DNA of 64,000 nt from Dryas octopetala (lineage: Eukaryota; Streptophyta; Magnoliopsida; Rosales; Rosaceae), in the NCBI GenBank assembly GCA_963921425.1, contig OY992836.1, positions 18,927,614 to 18,991,613 of the forward strand, in the 5' to 3' direction. A program made the translations under genes and the position numbers. This document shows, piece after piece, positions 35,713-46,547 of this stretch. Positions within the stretch are counted from its first letter, which is position 1. Each line of letters starts with the position of its first letter. The notes beneath the pieces are model-generated. The model was not told where the DNA came from. It saw only the letters and a program-made list of their open reading frames with translations, and did no database searches.

Positions 35713-36361
35713 CAAGAAGGTACTTCCTTTCTGGGCTTACCATAAGGTCAATAAGACCTGTCCCTTCATGATCTTCCAACATAAGCTTTGTGCCTGAGCT
35801 ACATTGTAGATGGCAAGAAATTCTGAAAAACTGTTGAGTCTGAACCAAACCAGTCGCCCTCAGGGAATATATGTAGTTCCTTTACATCCAGCAAAATCTT
35901 GAGCTGACGCAGATCACTGACAACTAAAAAACAAGACCCAGACATCCATACCACTCAGGCCAACCCATTTGGAGGCCACATACAATTAGGAGTATAACAT
36001 ATATTAAAATAATGTCTGGAGATACAACAAGGTGCAAGGTCATGATTATGAAACCTAACTCATGCACACAAGTTACATACTTCAACTGTAAAGCACATAC
36101 AATCTTTGAAAAAAAACAAGAACCACTGGAACATATCAACTAAAAAGAAAAGAAGATATCAATCTCATATCTTACAATGTAACCGTGTGCATTCAAAACT
36201 AAAAATGAAAATAGTTTCAGAAGTATGTATTTGATCTCAAAAATGTATTTATCTGCAGTAAGTTATATGCCTCAGAGATCCAGTAAATTGCTACTTATGG
36301 CTCGACAATTATTTTCCTTGATCAAGTTTATTCTTACAGGCGTCAATATTACATAGCACAA
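35713..36361. other. Intergenic DNA downstream of UFC1
   Basis: No gene is seen. The right part is the likely UFC1 3' UTR on the minus strand. Confidence 0.45.
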
Positions 36362-37700
36362 CTAAGACTCAGATGACGTTGCCGCATCATCTTTGTGCTT
36401 AATCATACCAGAATCTACAAGAATGGGAATCTCCGCTGCAAGCCATGGTGCAAGACCTAAACAGAGCGCATGTGCTATACCAAACCTAGGACTGCATAAC
36501 ATAAGAAAGATCATAATAATTACTACCCTATAACCCCAATAGAGTAATAAAAAAAAAAAAGCAGGAATTGAATAATAATAATTTGTTATTACTATATTTT
36601 GCAGGTGAATAAAGAATTGAGTTCATTTTCATTTTTCATTTGTCTTTTTCTTCCTTTTCTTCAAGAAGGTAGATAAAGAAAAGGCAATGTTTTTATTTAC
36701 TTAATGTTTCTCCAAAATCAATTAGAGTAAATTCCTATTGTATCAGATTAAAATAAGAATGAAAATTCCTCATAATCAATTCTTATGCAAATGCCATGAA
36801 ATAACAAAGTTCCAATTCTCAATGTGTGTCAATTTACTTCAAATTGACGTATATGTTTGTGTGTGTGTGACACAGACACCAAATAGAATACAAATACTTC
36901 TCTTCCACTACATATTCCACAAAGCAAATGAAAGCAAAATAGTCTACAATTATTCCAATTACGTTCTAAATCTTCTGTGATATCCTATCTTCTCATAACC
37001 AATGAAAATAAACTATGCATCCAGTTCACAAAGACAGCAAATAATAAGGTTTTAGTTCACAGTTGATTTTGAAATCTCTTCTAAACCCAGATACCAAAGC
37101 ATACAACCCAAAACCACTTTCTCGGTGATCAAACAGATAACCAAATCACAATAATTTTAACAAACCTACAAAAAATAAAAACGAAGAAAAAGCAAAAGTA
37201 CCAGTTCTTGGCCCAAAGCGGCTTGAAATGCACGGTCAAGCAGATCTTCCCCCCTCTATACATCTGAACCAAAATCCACAATCCCCCAGTAAGTGAAGAA
37301 AACAATTATCCCAAAACAAAAAACAAAAGGCAAAGGGGCAAAATCAGAAAAGCAAAAAAGCCCCCACCTTCTGGGTCTTGCCGTCGAGCTGAGGGAGCTC
37401 GAGCTCGGGCGCGGTGGCGGGGTACGTGACTGGGATATCGAACTGGAGGTCGAACTCGTACTTGAGTAGGTTGTGGACGTACCAGCATTTGCCGGTCCAA
37501 CGTGTCCCCTCGGGATTGGCCGCAGAGATTCGGAACCAATCGTTGTCGTTGGACTTGTTCATCTGGGTGTAGGCGATCAGCGACTTGTACTCCTCCTTCA
37601 GCCTCTGCATCCACGCCGCCCCATCTCTCGGGCCGGCCTTCGTGGCTAAGAGTGGGATCTGGGTCAGCGTCGACTTCGTGTTCGGGTCCCAACCCTCCAT
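36362..37700 (-). CDS. UFC1: UFM1-conjugating enzyme E2 (UFC1)
   Basis: Three exons on the minus strand, 37700-37368, 37263-37202 and 36491-36362, give 174 residues, the same length as Arabidopsis UFC1. The E2 receives UFM1 from UBA5 as a thioester and passes it with UFL1 to ribosomal and ER-associated targets; UFMylation supports ER-phagy and ribosome quality control. The sequence begins [18 protein letters not shown] and includes the Trp-rich core [20 protein letters not shown]. The active cysteine is C119 in [10 protein letters not shown], in exon 2. The C-terminal part is [15 protein letters not shown]. The start at 37700 is preferred over a Met three codons upstream because it matches the family N-terminus. 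All introns are GT-AG. Confidence 0.96.
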
Positions 37701-37753
37701 TTCGCACAAACCCTAACCGCTGAATTTGATTGAATTGAGCTCTGTGATGTGAT

Positions 37754-37757
<4 letters not shown>

Positions 37758-37795
<38 letters not shown>
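37758..37795. repeat. (CT)n microsatellite in the UFC1 leader/promoter
   Basis: Nineteen CT units (GA on the gene strand) lie 58-95 bp upstream of the UFC1 start codon. Such pyrimidine tracts are common in plant core promoters and leaders. A weak TATA-like TTTATAA on the minus strand lies just beyond it near 37803-37809. Confidence 0.85.
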
Positions 37796-37799
<4 letters not shown>

Positions 37800-38777
37800 C
37801 TGTTATAAAAGTTGGGTCCTTTTTTTTTTTCCCGGTAAAGACATCAGTCGTTTGTCAATGGACTGAAACTTTAGGGTATAATTGGCATTTGATCATTCTA
37901 TTTGCCTCCGAGAAATTTATCAGAAGAGAGCTACTATTTGCACACCCCTATTAAAAAAAGAGGGCTGCTATTTGCACACCTTTTTTTTTCTTTTTGCACA
38001 CCCTTTTTCTCTTTTTTTCTCCTACACACCCCACACACTTACCTCAAATTCAAAACCTCTCAACACACACCCAACCCATTACCAAAATACCCTCATTTCA
38101 TTACACACCCTCCCCTCTTTCCCTCTCTTTTTTCTCTCGTTCACACCCCCTTCCCCTGTTTTTTTTTTTTTTTCCTTCTTCTTCTCCAACCCTCCCCCAG
38201 CCAGTCCCTCCACCCAACCCACCCAGCCCCTCAACCCCTTCCCTCTCCGACCAACCTCCCTGCATGCAGCACCGGCCACCCTCCTCAATCCCTCTCTCTC
38301 CTCCCCGCATGCAGCAGCACCACCTCACTCCCTCCCCCCGTTTCACCCGACCCACCCAGCCTATCTCTCCCGCACCCTCCCTGCACCACCTTCCTCCCTC
38401 TCTCTTCCCCGGCAGCACCACCTCCCCGTCACATTCTCTCTCCTAGCTCCCTTTCTCTCTCTCGCGACTCCACCTCCCCGCAACACCACCTCTCCTGCAA
38501 GCTCCGCGAAGCCCAACTGCCGGCTCCAACTTCTTCCAGCCACCTTGTGCAGCACTGAGCTCAAACACCCGCCCGCCCAACTGCCTGGTCGCATCGTCGA
38601 TGGAGCAGCTGGGCACTTCTCCGGGGTGGAAGCTCAACGGTGCGACGCGGGAGTGGCGCTGGCAGCAGCTTGGCTCTGTTAGAGACAAGACAGAGAAATG
38701 GAGAGAGGAGAGAAAATGAGGAGGTGACCGGTGGTGGTCTCACCTCTCGCCCAAGCAGAAAAAAAAAAAAAAAAAAA

Positions 38778-38822
38778 GGTGGCAGTGGTTCGGCAGACCA
38801 GTCTGCCGAACCACCTGCCACC
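38778..38822. repeat. Short palindrome in the foldback element
   Basis: GGTGGCA-GTGGTTCGGCAGA pairs with TCTGCCGAACCACCTGCCACC (arms of about 21 nt, one bulge) around a CCAG loop. It marks the inner end of the left arm and mirrors the first part of the longer palindrome at 39544-39686. Confidence 0.8.
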
Positions 38823-38834
38823 CTTTTTTTTTTC

Positions 38835-38847
38835 TATTTGCTTGGGC

Positions 38848-38878
<31 letters not shown>

Positions 38879-39476
38879 ATGTGGTAGTGGTGGTGGCTGT
38901 TTTGGTGGTGCAGGGGCTGAGGGGGGTTGGTGCAGGGGCTGGAGGCCTAGGTGGGTTGGGTGGAGGGGGGAGGGGGAGGGGGAGGGGAAGGGGGAGGGAG
39001 GGAGGGGTGGGTCGGGTGAGGGGTTGAGGGGCTAGGTGGGTTGGGTGGAGGGGCTGGCTGGGGGAAGGTTGGAGAAGAAGAAGAAGAAAAAAAAAACAGG
39101 GGAAGGGGGGTGTGAACAAGAGAAAAAAGAGAGGGAAAGAAGGGAGGGGGTTTATTGTCTTTTTTTTTTTTGAGTTTTTTTTTTTCTAATAGGGGTGTGC
39201 AAAAAGAAAAAAAAAGGTGTGCAAATAGTAGCTCTCTAAAAAAAAAAGCCAAAAAAAAAAAAGACAATACACTCCCTCTCTTCTTTTCTCTCGTTCACAC
39301 CCCCCTTCCCCTGTTTTTTTTTTCTTCTTCTTCTCCAACCCTCCCCTAGCCAGCCCCTCCACCCAACCCACCTAGCCCCTCAACCCCCTCACCCGACCCA
39401 CCCTTCCCTCCCTCCCTCCCTCCCCCTCCGACCTCCCCCCTCCACCCAACTCACCTAGCCCCTGCACCGACCCCCC

Positions 39477-39517
<41 letters not shown>

Positions 39518-39540
39518 CCAAGCAAATAGCAAAAAAAAAA
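38835..39540. repeat. Inner foldback of the composite element
   Basis: The G-rich left part (38835-39175) is the inverted counterpart of the C-rich right part (39270-39530), including TTGCTTGGGCGAGAGAG mirrored by CTCTCTCGCCCAAGCAA. Between them, at 39216-39236, lies a third complete copy of the element's terminal sequence (GGTGTGCAAATAGTAGCTCTC). This indicates that two related foldback units are fused or nested. GA and CT microsatellites occur at about 38849-38875 and 39479-39514. Confidence 0.75.
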
Positions 39541-39543
39541 AAG

Positions 39544-39686
39544 GGTGGCAGGTGGTTCGGCAGACCAGTGCCGAACCCGTCGGTTTCGTTCGACAGGTAA
39601 CCGCCGAACGAAGTTGGTTCGTTCGGCGGTTACCTGTCGAACGAAACCGACGGGTTTGGCACTGGTCTGCCGAACCACCTGCCACC
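39544..39686. repeat. Near-perfect 143-bp palindrome
   Basis: Two arms of 69 nt (39544-39612 and 39618-39686) pair with a single mismatch around a 5-nt GTTGG loop. The first 30 nt of the arm (GGTGGCAGGTGGTTCGGCAG, then ACCAG) match the shorter palindrome at 38778-38822; the inner part is extra. Confidence 0.9.
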
Positions 39687-40657
39687 TTTTTTTTTTTTTT
39701 TGTCTGCTTGGGCGAGAGGTGAGACCACCACCGGTCACCTCCTCATTTTCTCTCCTTTCTCCATTTCTCTGTCTTGTCTCTAACAGAGCCAAGCTGCTGC
39801 CAGCGCTCCCGCGTCGCACCGTCGAGCTTCCACCCCGGAGAAGTGCCCAGCTGCTCCATCGATGATGCGACCAGGCAGTTGGGCGGGCGGGTGTTTGAGC
39901 TCAGTGCTGCACAAGGTGGCTGAAAAGAGTTGGAGCCGGCAGTTGGGCTTCGCGGAGCTTGCAGGAGAGGTGATGTTGTGGGGAGGTGGAGTCGCGAGAG
40001 AGAGAAAGGGAGCTAGGAGAGAGAATGTGACGGGGAGGTGGTGCTGCCGGGGAAGAGAGAGAAAGAGAGAGGGAGGAAGGTGGTGCAGGGAGGGTGCGGG
40101 AGGGAAGGTGGTGGTCGGGTGAGGGGGAGATGGGCTGGGTGGGTCGGGTGAAACGGGGGGAGGGAGTGAGGTGGTGCAGCTGCATGCGGAGAGGAGATAG
40201 AGGGATTGAGGAGGGTGGCCGGTGCTGCATGCGGGGAGGTTGGTCGGAGAGGGAAGGGGGTGAGGGGCTGGGTGGGTTGGGTGGAGGGGCTGGCTGGGGG
40301 AAGGTTGGAGAAGAAGAAGAAGAAAAAAAAAAAAACAGGGGAAGGGGGGTGTGAACGAGAGAAAAAGGAGAGGGAAAAAAGAGAGGGTGTATAATGAAAT
40401 GAGGGTATTTTGGTAATGGGGTGTGTGTGTGTTGAGAGATTTTGAATTTGAGGTAAGTGTGTGGGGGTGTGTAGGAGAAAAAAAGAGAAAAAAGGTGTGC
40501 AAAAAGAAAAAAAAGGGTGTGCAAATAGTAGCTCTCTATCAGAAAAGTAAAGAATAAATTGGAGGGCATAATTGGCATTTTGATTTTTTTTTTTTGTTTT
40601 GGAGAAGAATTTCTAAATGCACATCTCATATTTTCTCAGGATTTAACCTATTTGAAC

Positions 40658-40992
40658 TAAATGTGGGAATTGGTCGGTTTTATCGACTATTATCGGCCAA
40701 CCAACCCATTATCAGTCAACAGATAATTCTACCAACAATCGACCTACTAAGTTAGACCGATAATATCAACTAACCTATCAAAGTTAGTTCGGATGTTGAT
40801 TTTAAAATTGATCAAATGTTGGCTTAATAATTCCAACCGACCCATCTATATCGGCCTTATCGACAACCAACTCGCAACTGACCCACAATGGATGAGTCGG
40901 TTGTTAGTTGTCAAAATTGCCTTATCGGCCTTGTCGGGTTGGGTCGGTTGTTTGGCTGATATGCAACCAACCTAACCCATTTCCACCCTTAA
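40658..40992. mobile_element. hAT-like MITE, 335 bp, with 8-bp target duplication
   Basis: ATTTGAAC occurs at 40650-40657 and 40993-41000. The ends read inward as TAAATGTGGGAATTGGTCGG and TAAGGGTGGAAATGGGTTAG, which are similar. The inside is rich in TCGG/CCGA and CCAACC motifs in both orientations. There is no coding capacity. It lies 121 bp after the large foldback element. Confidence 0.75.
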
Positions 40993-41000
40993 TTTGAACA

Positions 41001-41835
41001 TTCTTCCATTTCTCACTACACTATTTTATTCAATTTATGATATGACAAAATTTAACCTAATATTAAATGACGATAAGTCTATAAAGGACACAAAGTTATA
41101 AAAAAAAAAAAAAACTTAAACAATAACCATGCTACCAATCCAGCTCCTGCCACCATGTTGTTGCCTTCGCCACCAACGGTCGGACTCCACTACCGGTGCG
41201 TTCCTCCCTTATCTCCTTATCCCTTTTTTTATCTTTCTTGTTCCCTCTCGCTTTCTCTTTCCCGCTCTTTCTTTCGTTTTTCCTTTTTTCTTTTTCTTTC
41301 TTCACACCCTCATTTCTATATGAAAAGGTCGGCGGCCTCCAGATTGGAGGTCAATCACTTTTGATCTAGAGGCTGGCATGGTCACCAACTTCCTTTTCCT
41401 TTTGGCAGGGAGGGTGCGAAGAGAGAGAGAAATAGATAAAGATGAAGAAAGGGAAAAAAAGAGGAGGGGAGTCGACTAGTGAGTTGGCATTGGCAGCAAT
41501 AAGAAAGGTCGACATCGAAGTTAAGAAATAAGGAATGTGTGTGGTAATGTGGATCGGTGAGGCTGGGGTTCTAGTTATTGTTATTGTTTTTTAATCTTTC
41601 TTAAGAGTATAAGTGGAATACCCCCTCATTTTTCTTTTTGTTCATGAATCAATTTGAAATATATAGTTGGTTGGTGCAAGTTGAATCACCTAAAACCTCA
41701 TGAGTGTAAGTTGCAATTAACCCAAAATAAACATTATAGAAAGTGGTGGCCCTGTTCAACAATTACTTTTCTCATCTACCAAAGGAAATTTTTATTTATA
41801 CATCTCTCTTATTTTCACTATATATATAAATTTTT
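41001..41835. other. Repeat-like intergenic DNA
   Basis: A C/T-rich stretch (about 41195-41310) is followed by a G/A-rich one (about 41410-41480), giving loose fold-back potential. No recognisable gene is seen. Confidence 0.4.
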
Positions 41836-42201
41836 GGGTTAAATATAAAAATGGTCCACAAACTTTATAGTGAATCTCAATTTGGTCCATTAACTATAAA
41901 AAATGTCAATTTGGTTCACAAAATTTTCAATTTTTACCAAAGTAGTACAAACGCTAACTTTCATCCGGAAATTAATGAAATTGGTCACATGAAAATGTGA
42001 TGAACGGACTAAAATGTCTCTGAAAATGTAGTCACTTGCTGTGCACATGACCACTTTTCGTTAAATTTTTCGATAGAAGTTAACGTTTGTATTGCTTTGG
42101 TACAACTTGAAAAGTTCGTAGACCAAAGTGACACTTTTTATAATTAGTGAACTAAATTGAGATTCACTGTAAAGTTTGTAGACCATTTTTGTATTTAACC
42201 C
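41836..42201. mobile_element. Foldback MITE of 366 bp
   Basis: The left end GGGTTAAATATAAAAATGG (then TCCACAAACTTTATAGTGAATCTCAATTT in blocks) pairs with the right end (AAATTGAGATTCACTGTAAA ... CCATTTTTGTATTTAACCC). Pairing continues inward, including AACGCTAACTTTCATC against GAAGTTAACGTTTGTA. No coding frame and no clear target duplication were seen in the AT-rich flanks. Confidence 0.75.
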
Positions 42202-43653
42202 TATATTTTTATTTTGTTTGTAAACTAACAAATTTAGTCCAATACCAAAATACTATAAAAGACAATTATTATTTTTTAAACAAACTAAAAAAAGAAAAAC
42301 ATGAACATGAACCCAAGGCCCGATCCCATCCCCCGACCCTATCACCATGCTTCTGCCCTCACCGTCCTCTCATCCCCTCTTTCACTTAAAAGAGAAGGAA
42401 AGATAAAATTGGAGGAAAAAAAAGAGAAAGATAAGGGACGAGAGCCACCGACGACGTGAGGTTTGACTGCCGATGACAGGGTGGCAAGAGGCAAGGGACT
42501 AGATCTGGTCTTGGGTACTTGTTCCAATTTTCCAATGCATTGAAACATGTTTTTGGATGTTGATTTTCAAAATTTGATATAACACTCCACTTTTTTGATG
42601 TTGAAGATGTTCTAATCAGTGATAGTTACAACCATATTACTAGGTAACAATTATAATGAATTTGATTCCATAAATTGAGAAAACAACTATTTTATCCTTA
42701 AAATATTTAAAATCAACTCTATATCCAAGGACCTCTATTTAGTTTTGTATGTATTTATGCCTAACATACATTACATATATAATATTTCTTTATTAAAGTT
42801 TTTTTTTTGTGGGTGGGTGAGATAAAGGTTAAGATCAGACTAGGTTCGGGGTTCGATTCCCTCTAATGTAACAAAATTTTTTTTTTTTTTTTTTGCCAAT
42901 ATGCTAAATTTTTCTTTTATAAATATTAAAGTAAATTACTATAAGATCAATTTTACAGTTTTTAATAATAAATAAACTCATCTAAAAAGTTGCAACACTT
43001 TGTACAAATAAAACGCAAGTTATGTTTTTTCCGTGTTTTTGGCACAGAGCGTTCGGTATTTTTTTGAAAACTTGACAAATTGCCACTATCAAATAATAGT
43101 AATATACAAGTGTTTTTTGCAATTTAAATAACTACTGTCGCACAATCAATGATTGTCATTATTTGACAGTGACAATTGCTACCGAGCACTCGATGACTTC
43201 CCTGTCGCGTGTTTCTCCTTAAAGTGGACCAGACTGAAATTTCCTATAACAAATAGACTGGGTTATTAGCCTAATTTCTAACTGATATATATTTTTTTAA
43301 AACCCTAAATATTATTTACGTTTTTTATTGGTCAATAAACCTTATTTAACTTGGTAATTGACTAACCTCCGAGAGAGGAACATCTTTAACACTCGAACTC
43401 GAACACATCCTCAAAATCCACATCAACGAAATCCAGTCGAACCCAACCAAACCAAATCTCCTCTCTGGTTTTCACACAACAGAATAAACAAACAAACAGC
43501 CCGCTGCTTCACTTTCACCCCCCTTCAATTTCATCCTATGCTCTCTGTCCACTTCCCTCGCCCTCAACCCCAATCCCACCAAAACTCCCTCTCACCCTTT
43601 TCAAAACCCTAACGCACCCAGATTGAACCCAACACATTCGATTCTAAGCAATC
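42202..43653. other. Intergenic DNA and upstream region of ESP4
   Basis: A SINE-like tail lies at about 42805-42895, with GGTTCGATTCCCTCTAATGT and a T-run. Near 43060-43190 a loose inverted repeat is seen (GCCACTATCAAATAATAGT with TCATTATTTGACAGTGAC). A C-rich leader before the ATG at 43654 is the likely ESP4 5' UTR. Confidence 0.45.
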
Positions 43654-44722
43654 ATGGCCGGAGCTCCCAAAGACCAAGTACTCTCTCTCCTCGCCACCGC
43701 CAACAACCACGGCGATTTGGACGTCAAGCTCTCGTCTTTGAGCCAGGCTAAGGATGTCTTGTTGTCCATGGAGCTCTCTTCGGCCGCCGAGCTCTTCCCC
43801 TACTTGGTGGACCTCCAGTCCTCCCCCGAAAGCCTCGTCCGGTTATCCCTCCTCGAGTGAGTTCCCGAAACCCTAAATTCTACCACTTGGCAAGTGTGAT
43901 ATGATTGATTGCCCAAATAAGCATGTTGTTGTAGTTGCTTTTCAACTTTGTTGATTTTCTGAATTTTATAGAATTCAAAGTTTGTGACTTTGTGCTTATC
44001 TTCGTGGGTCTTTATGGGGTGCATTGTGTTTCTCCATTACGTTTTGGTCCTGTTGAACACTTAGTTTTACTGTTGACCCTTATAGATACATTTGTGTGTG
44101 TATGTACGTATGTATGCATGCATATGTATGCAATTTTATCAAAATTTGGTGGAATCCTTCTATTTTAGGGAGGAATTTGAGTTTTCCGTTTTGTTACACT
44201 TGTTGAATAGATTGACTTATTTGAAGGATTTTATTTTTAGTCTGGTGATAGTCATCTTTGTAACAGAAGCATTGTTCATATGAATGAGAAAGAATAGAGG
44301 AAAAATGTTACCTTTGTTGCACCATGATAATTTCGTGGATTATGTGCTTTGGACGATTCTAACAGAGTTTGTTGCATGCACTAAATTACTTGATTGTCAT
44401 ATATGTGAGCCTAGATATTTTCATATTTAAATGTTTTGCCTAAAAATCTATTGACACATATGTGTCAGGGATGTGTGCATGGCAATATTCACTAGGAATT
44501 TCATTTTTTCCCCCTTTTTGAGGTCAAGCTTGATTATGATCCATTATTCTTTATGGCTGACAGGGTAATCGAGGAGATTGGCTTGAAAGCAATGGAGGAA
44601 TCATCTGTACTAATGCCTGTCTTATTGGCATTGTTGAAAGACAATGACACTAATGTTGCAAGGCAATCTATTGTTAGTTGCACAAATTTCTTTGTTAGTG
44701 TCTTGGAGGAGATGACACTGCA

Positions 44723-44761
<39 letters not shown>

Positions 44762-46496
44762 ACGCAAGTCACATACACATGTGCACAAATGTGCTTGCAT
44801 ATGCTACGAACATAACATGCAAGCACATATGTAATTAATAGCAAAAAAGCACATATGCAATTATTAGCCAAAACAGCACATATGTACTTAATCTTGTATA
44901 TTGAATATACTGAACAAATATGTTCGATTAATTTATTTGATATGTTTTTCATTACTTTGCAACTTGCTCTTCGACTTAGTCTGGATAATGCGAACAAAAG
45001 TGTTCTGTGCTCCATAAACATAATGAGAACAAAAGGGTTTCTTTCTTGTAAATCATGGAATCAGTGGTCAGCACTCACAAAAGTTCAAATCAGTATCAGA
45101 CATGAGATAAAACATCCAAAGAACAAGGCTTTTTTTAAACAAGTCAATTCATTTGTACCAGAAGCAATATAAAGGAAAAATACTCCAATTTTTATGTGTA
45201 AATTATCAACCACAGTTACACTGTCTAGTAAAAGCACATTGTGAACTGATTTAGGAAGAACCTGTTATGCCTGAAAAAAGTATATTAAAAAGAACTAAAA
45301 AGCCCAACCCACTGGACAAAATGTCATGTTTGCTTATTAATCTGTTGATCCATGTAAGCTTATTTTATATGTTCAAATACTTACCTGATGGAAGTTTTAT
45401 ATATTTCTTATTTGGTTTAACACTTTAACTGTCAGTTCTCTCTTCCTTTTCTGAATCATATTGTTTACTTTGCTTGAATACATATGGTTCTCAAAAAGTT
45501 TCACCGGCGAGGTAAAGTCGAGATATGGCTTGAAGAACTTTGGTCGTGGATGGCTAAGTTCAAGGACGCCATATTTGCCATTGCATTAGAGGTAGGTCTT
45601 TACTTGCTAGTCTATTTCAATTTTCTCCAACTGCTATTAGACTTGCTCAGGTTTGTCTGAATTTTCTTCTTTCCTAAGTTCAGGGGTACCATACTTCATA
45701 TATATATGTATACATGTGTGTCAATTTTCAACTTTTAAAATGCATCCAAACCTTAATAAATACTCTTGAATAAGTGTGAATACACTGTAAACATTAGAAT
45801 GTATTCTATTTTAGTATAGAATTTTAATGTAACATATATAAAAACATTTGCAATTTGAACATATACTTTATTTGTTGCTAGATATTTGCAAAATTAGTTT
45901 AACCTGAAAGTTGCTTCAATTTGATTTTGTAGCCTGGTTCTGTGGGGACAAAGTTGCTTGCATTGAAATTTTTGGAAACGTATGTTTTGCTATTCACATC
46001 TGACACCAATGATTCTGAAAAACCTGTTGCCGAAGGTACTGCATTCAAACTTTGAAGGCTTTTTTTTTTTTAATCTTCTCTTAAATAAATTGAAGACTCG
46101 ACAGTCTTACTGAGATGATGTAGAGATGATGTAGTGTAGGTTTTAGACAGTTGCATTGCTTCTTACCTAATGCCTTTGCCAGTCTCTTCAGAAATTCAAG
46201 CTTTCATCTATTTTAGAGTTTGGTTTATTCTGGTGTTAATTTGGTTGTATATACAACAGGAAGTAGAAGGGCTTTTAATATTTCGTGGCTGGATGGTAGA
46301 CACCCTATTCTTGACCCGTACATGCTCATGTCAGAAGCAAATAGGACCCTTGGCATTCTATTAAATTTGTTGCGGTCGACTGGTAGTCTACATGGTTCCT
46401 TGACAATTACCATTGTCAGTTGGTGAGTGCTCACTTGCTGGTAGCAAGTTCTTTGTTCATTTTGTGTAATTACACCACTTTCTCATGGTTAAGAAG

Positions 46497-46547
<51 letters not shown>

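Larger units (their letters stand above)
37926..40536. mobile_element. Composite foldback transposon, 2.6 kb, 8-bp target duplication
   Basis: TATCAGAA flanks the element at 37918-37925 and 40537-40544. The termini are perfect inverted repeats of 21 nt (GAGAGCTACTATTTGCAC...; 37926-37946 and 40516-40536). The inverted arms extend about 840 bp (about 37926-38765 and 39700-40536) and stay very similar, with small indels. The arms are C/T- or G/A-rich, include a segment near 38560-38680 with moderate GC, and create long Pro/Leu/Ser-rich frames (up to 266 codons) that are by-products of the skewed composition. No transposase is present. An 8-bp duplication suggests hAT; a 9-bp duplication with one mismatch would suggest Mutator. 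High arm similarity implies recent insertion or arm homogenisation. Confidence 0.85.

Noticed and set aside
37882..38682. A 266-codon plus-strand frame and several other long frames in the 37.9-40.6 kb region
   Set aside because: They are Pro/Leu/Ser- or Gly/Arg-rich products of C/T-skewed transposon arms, occur in several frames and on both strands, and match no family.
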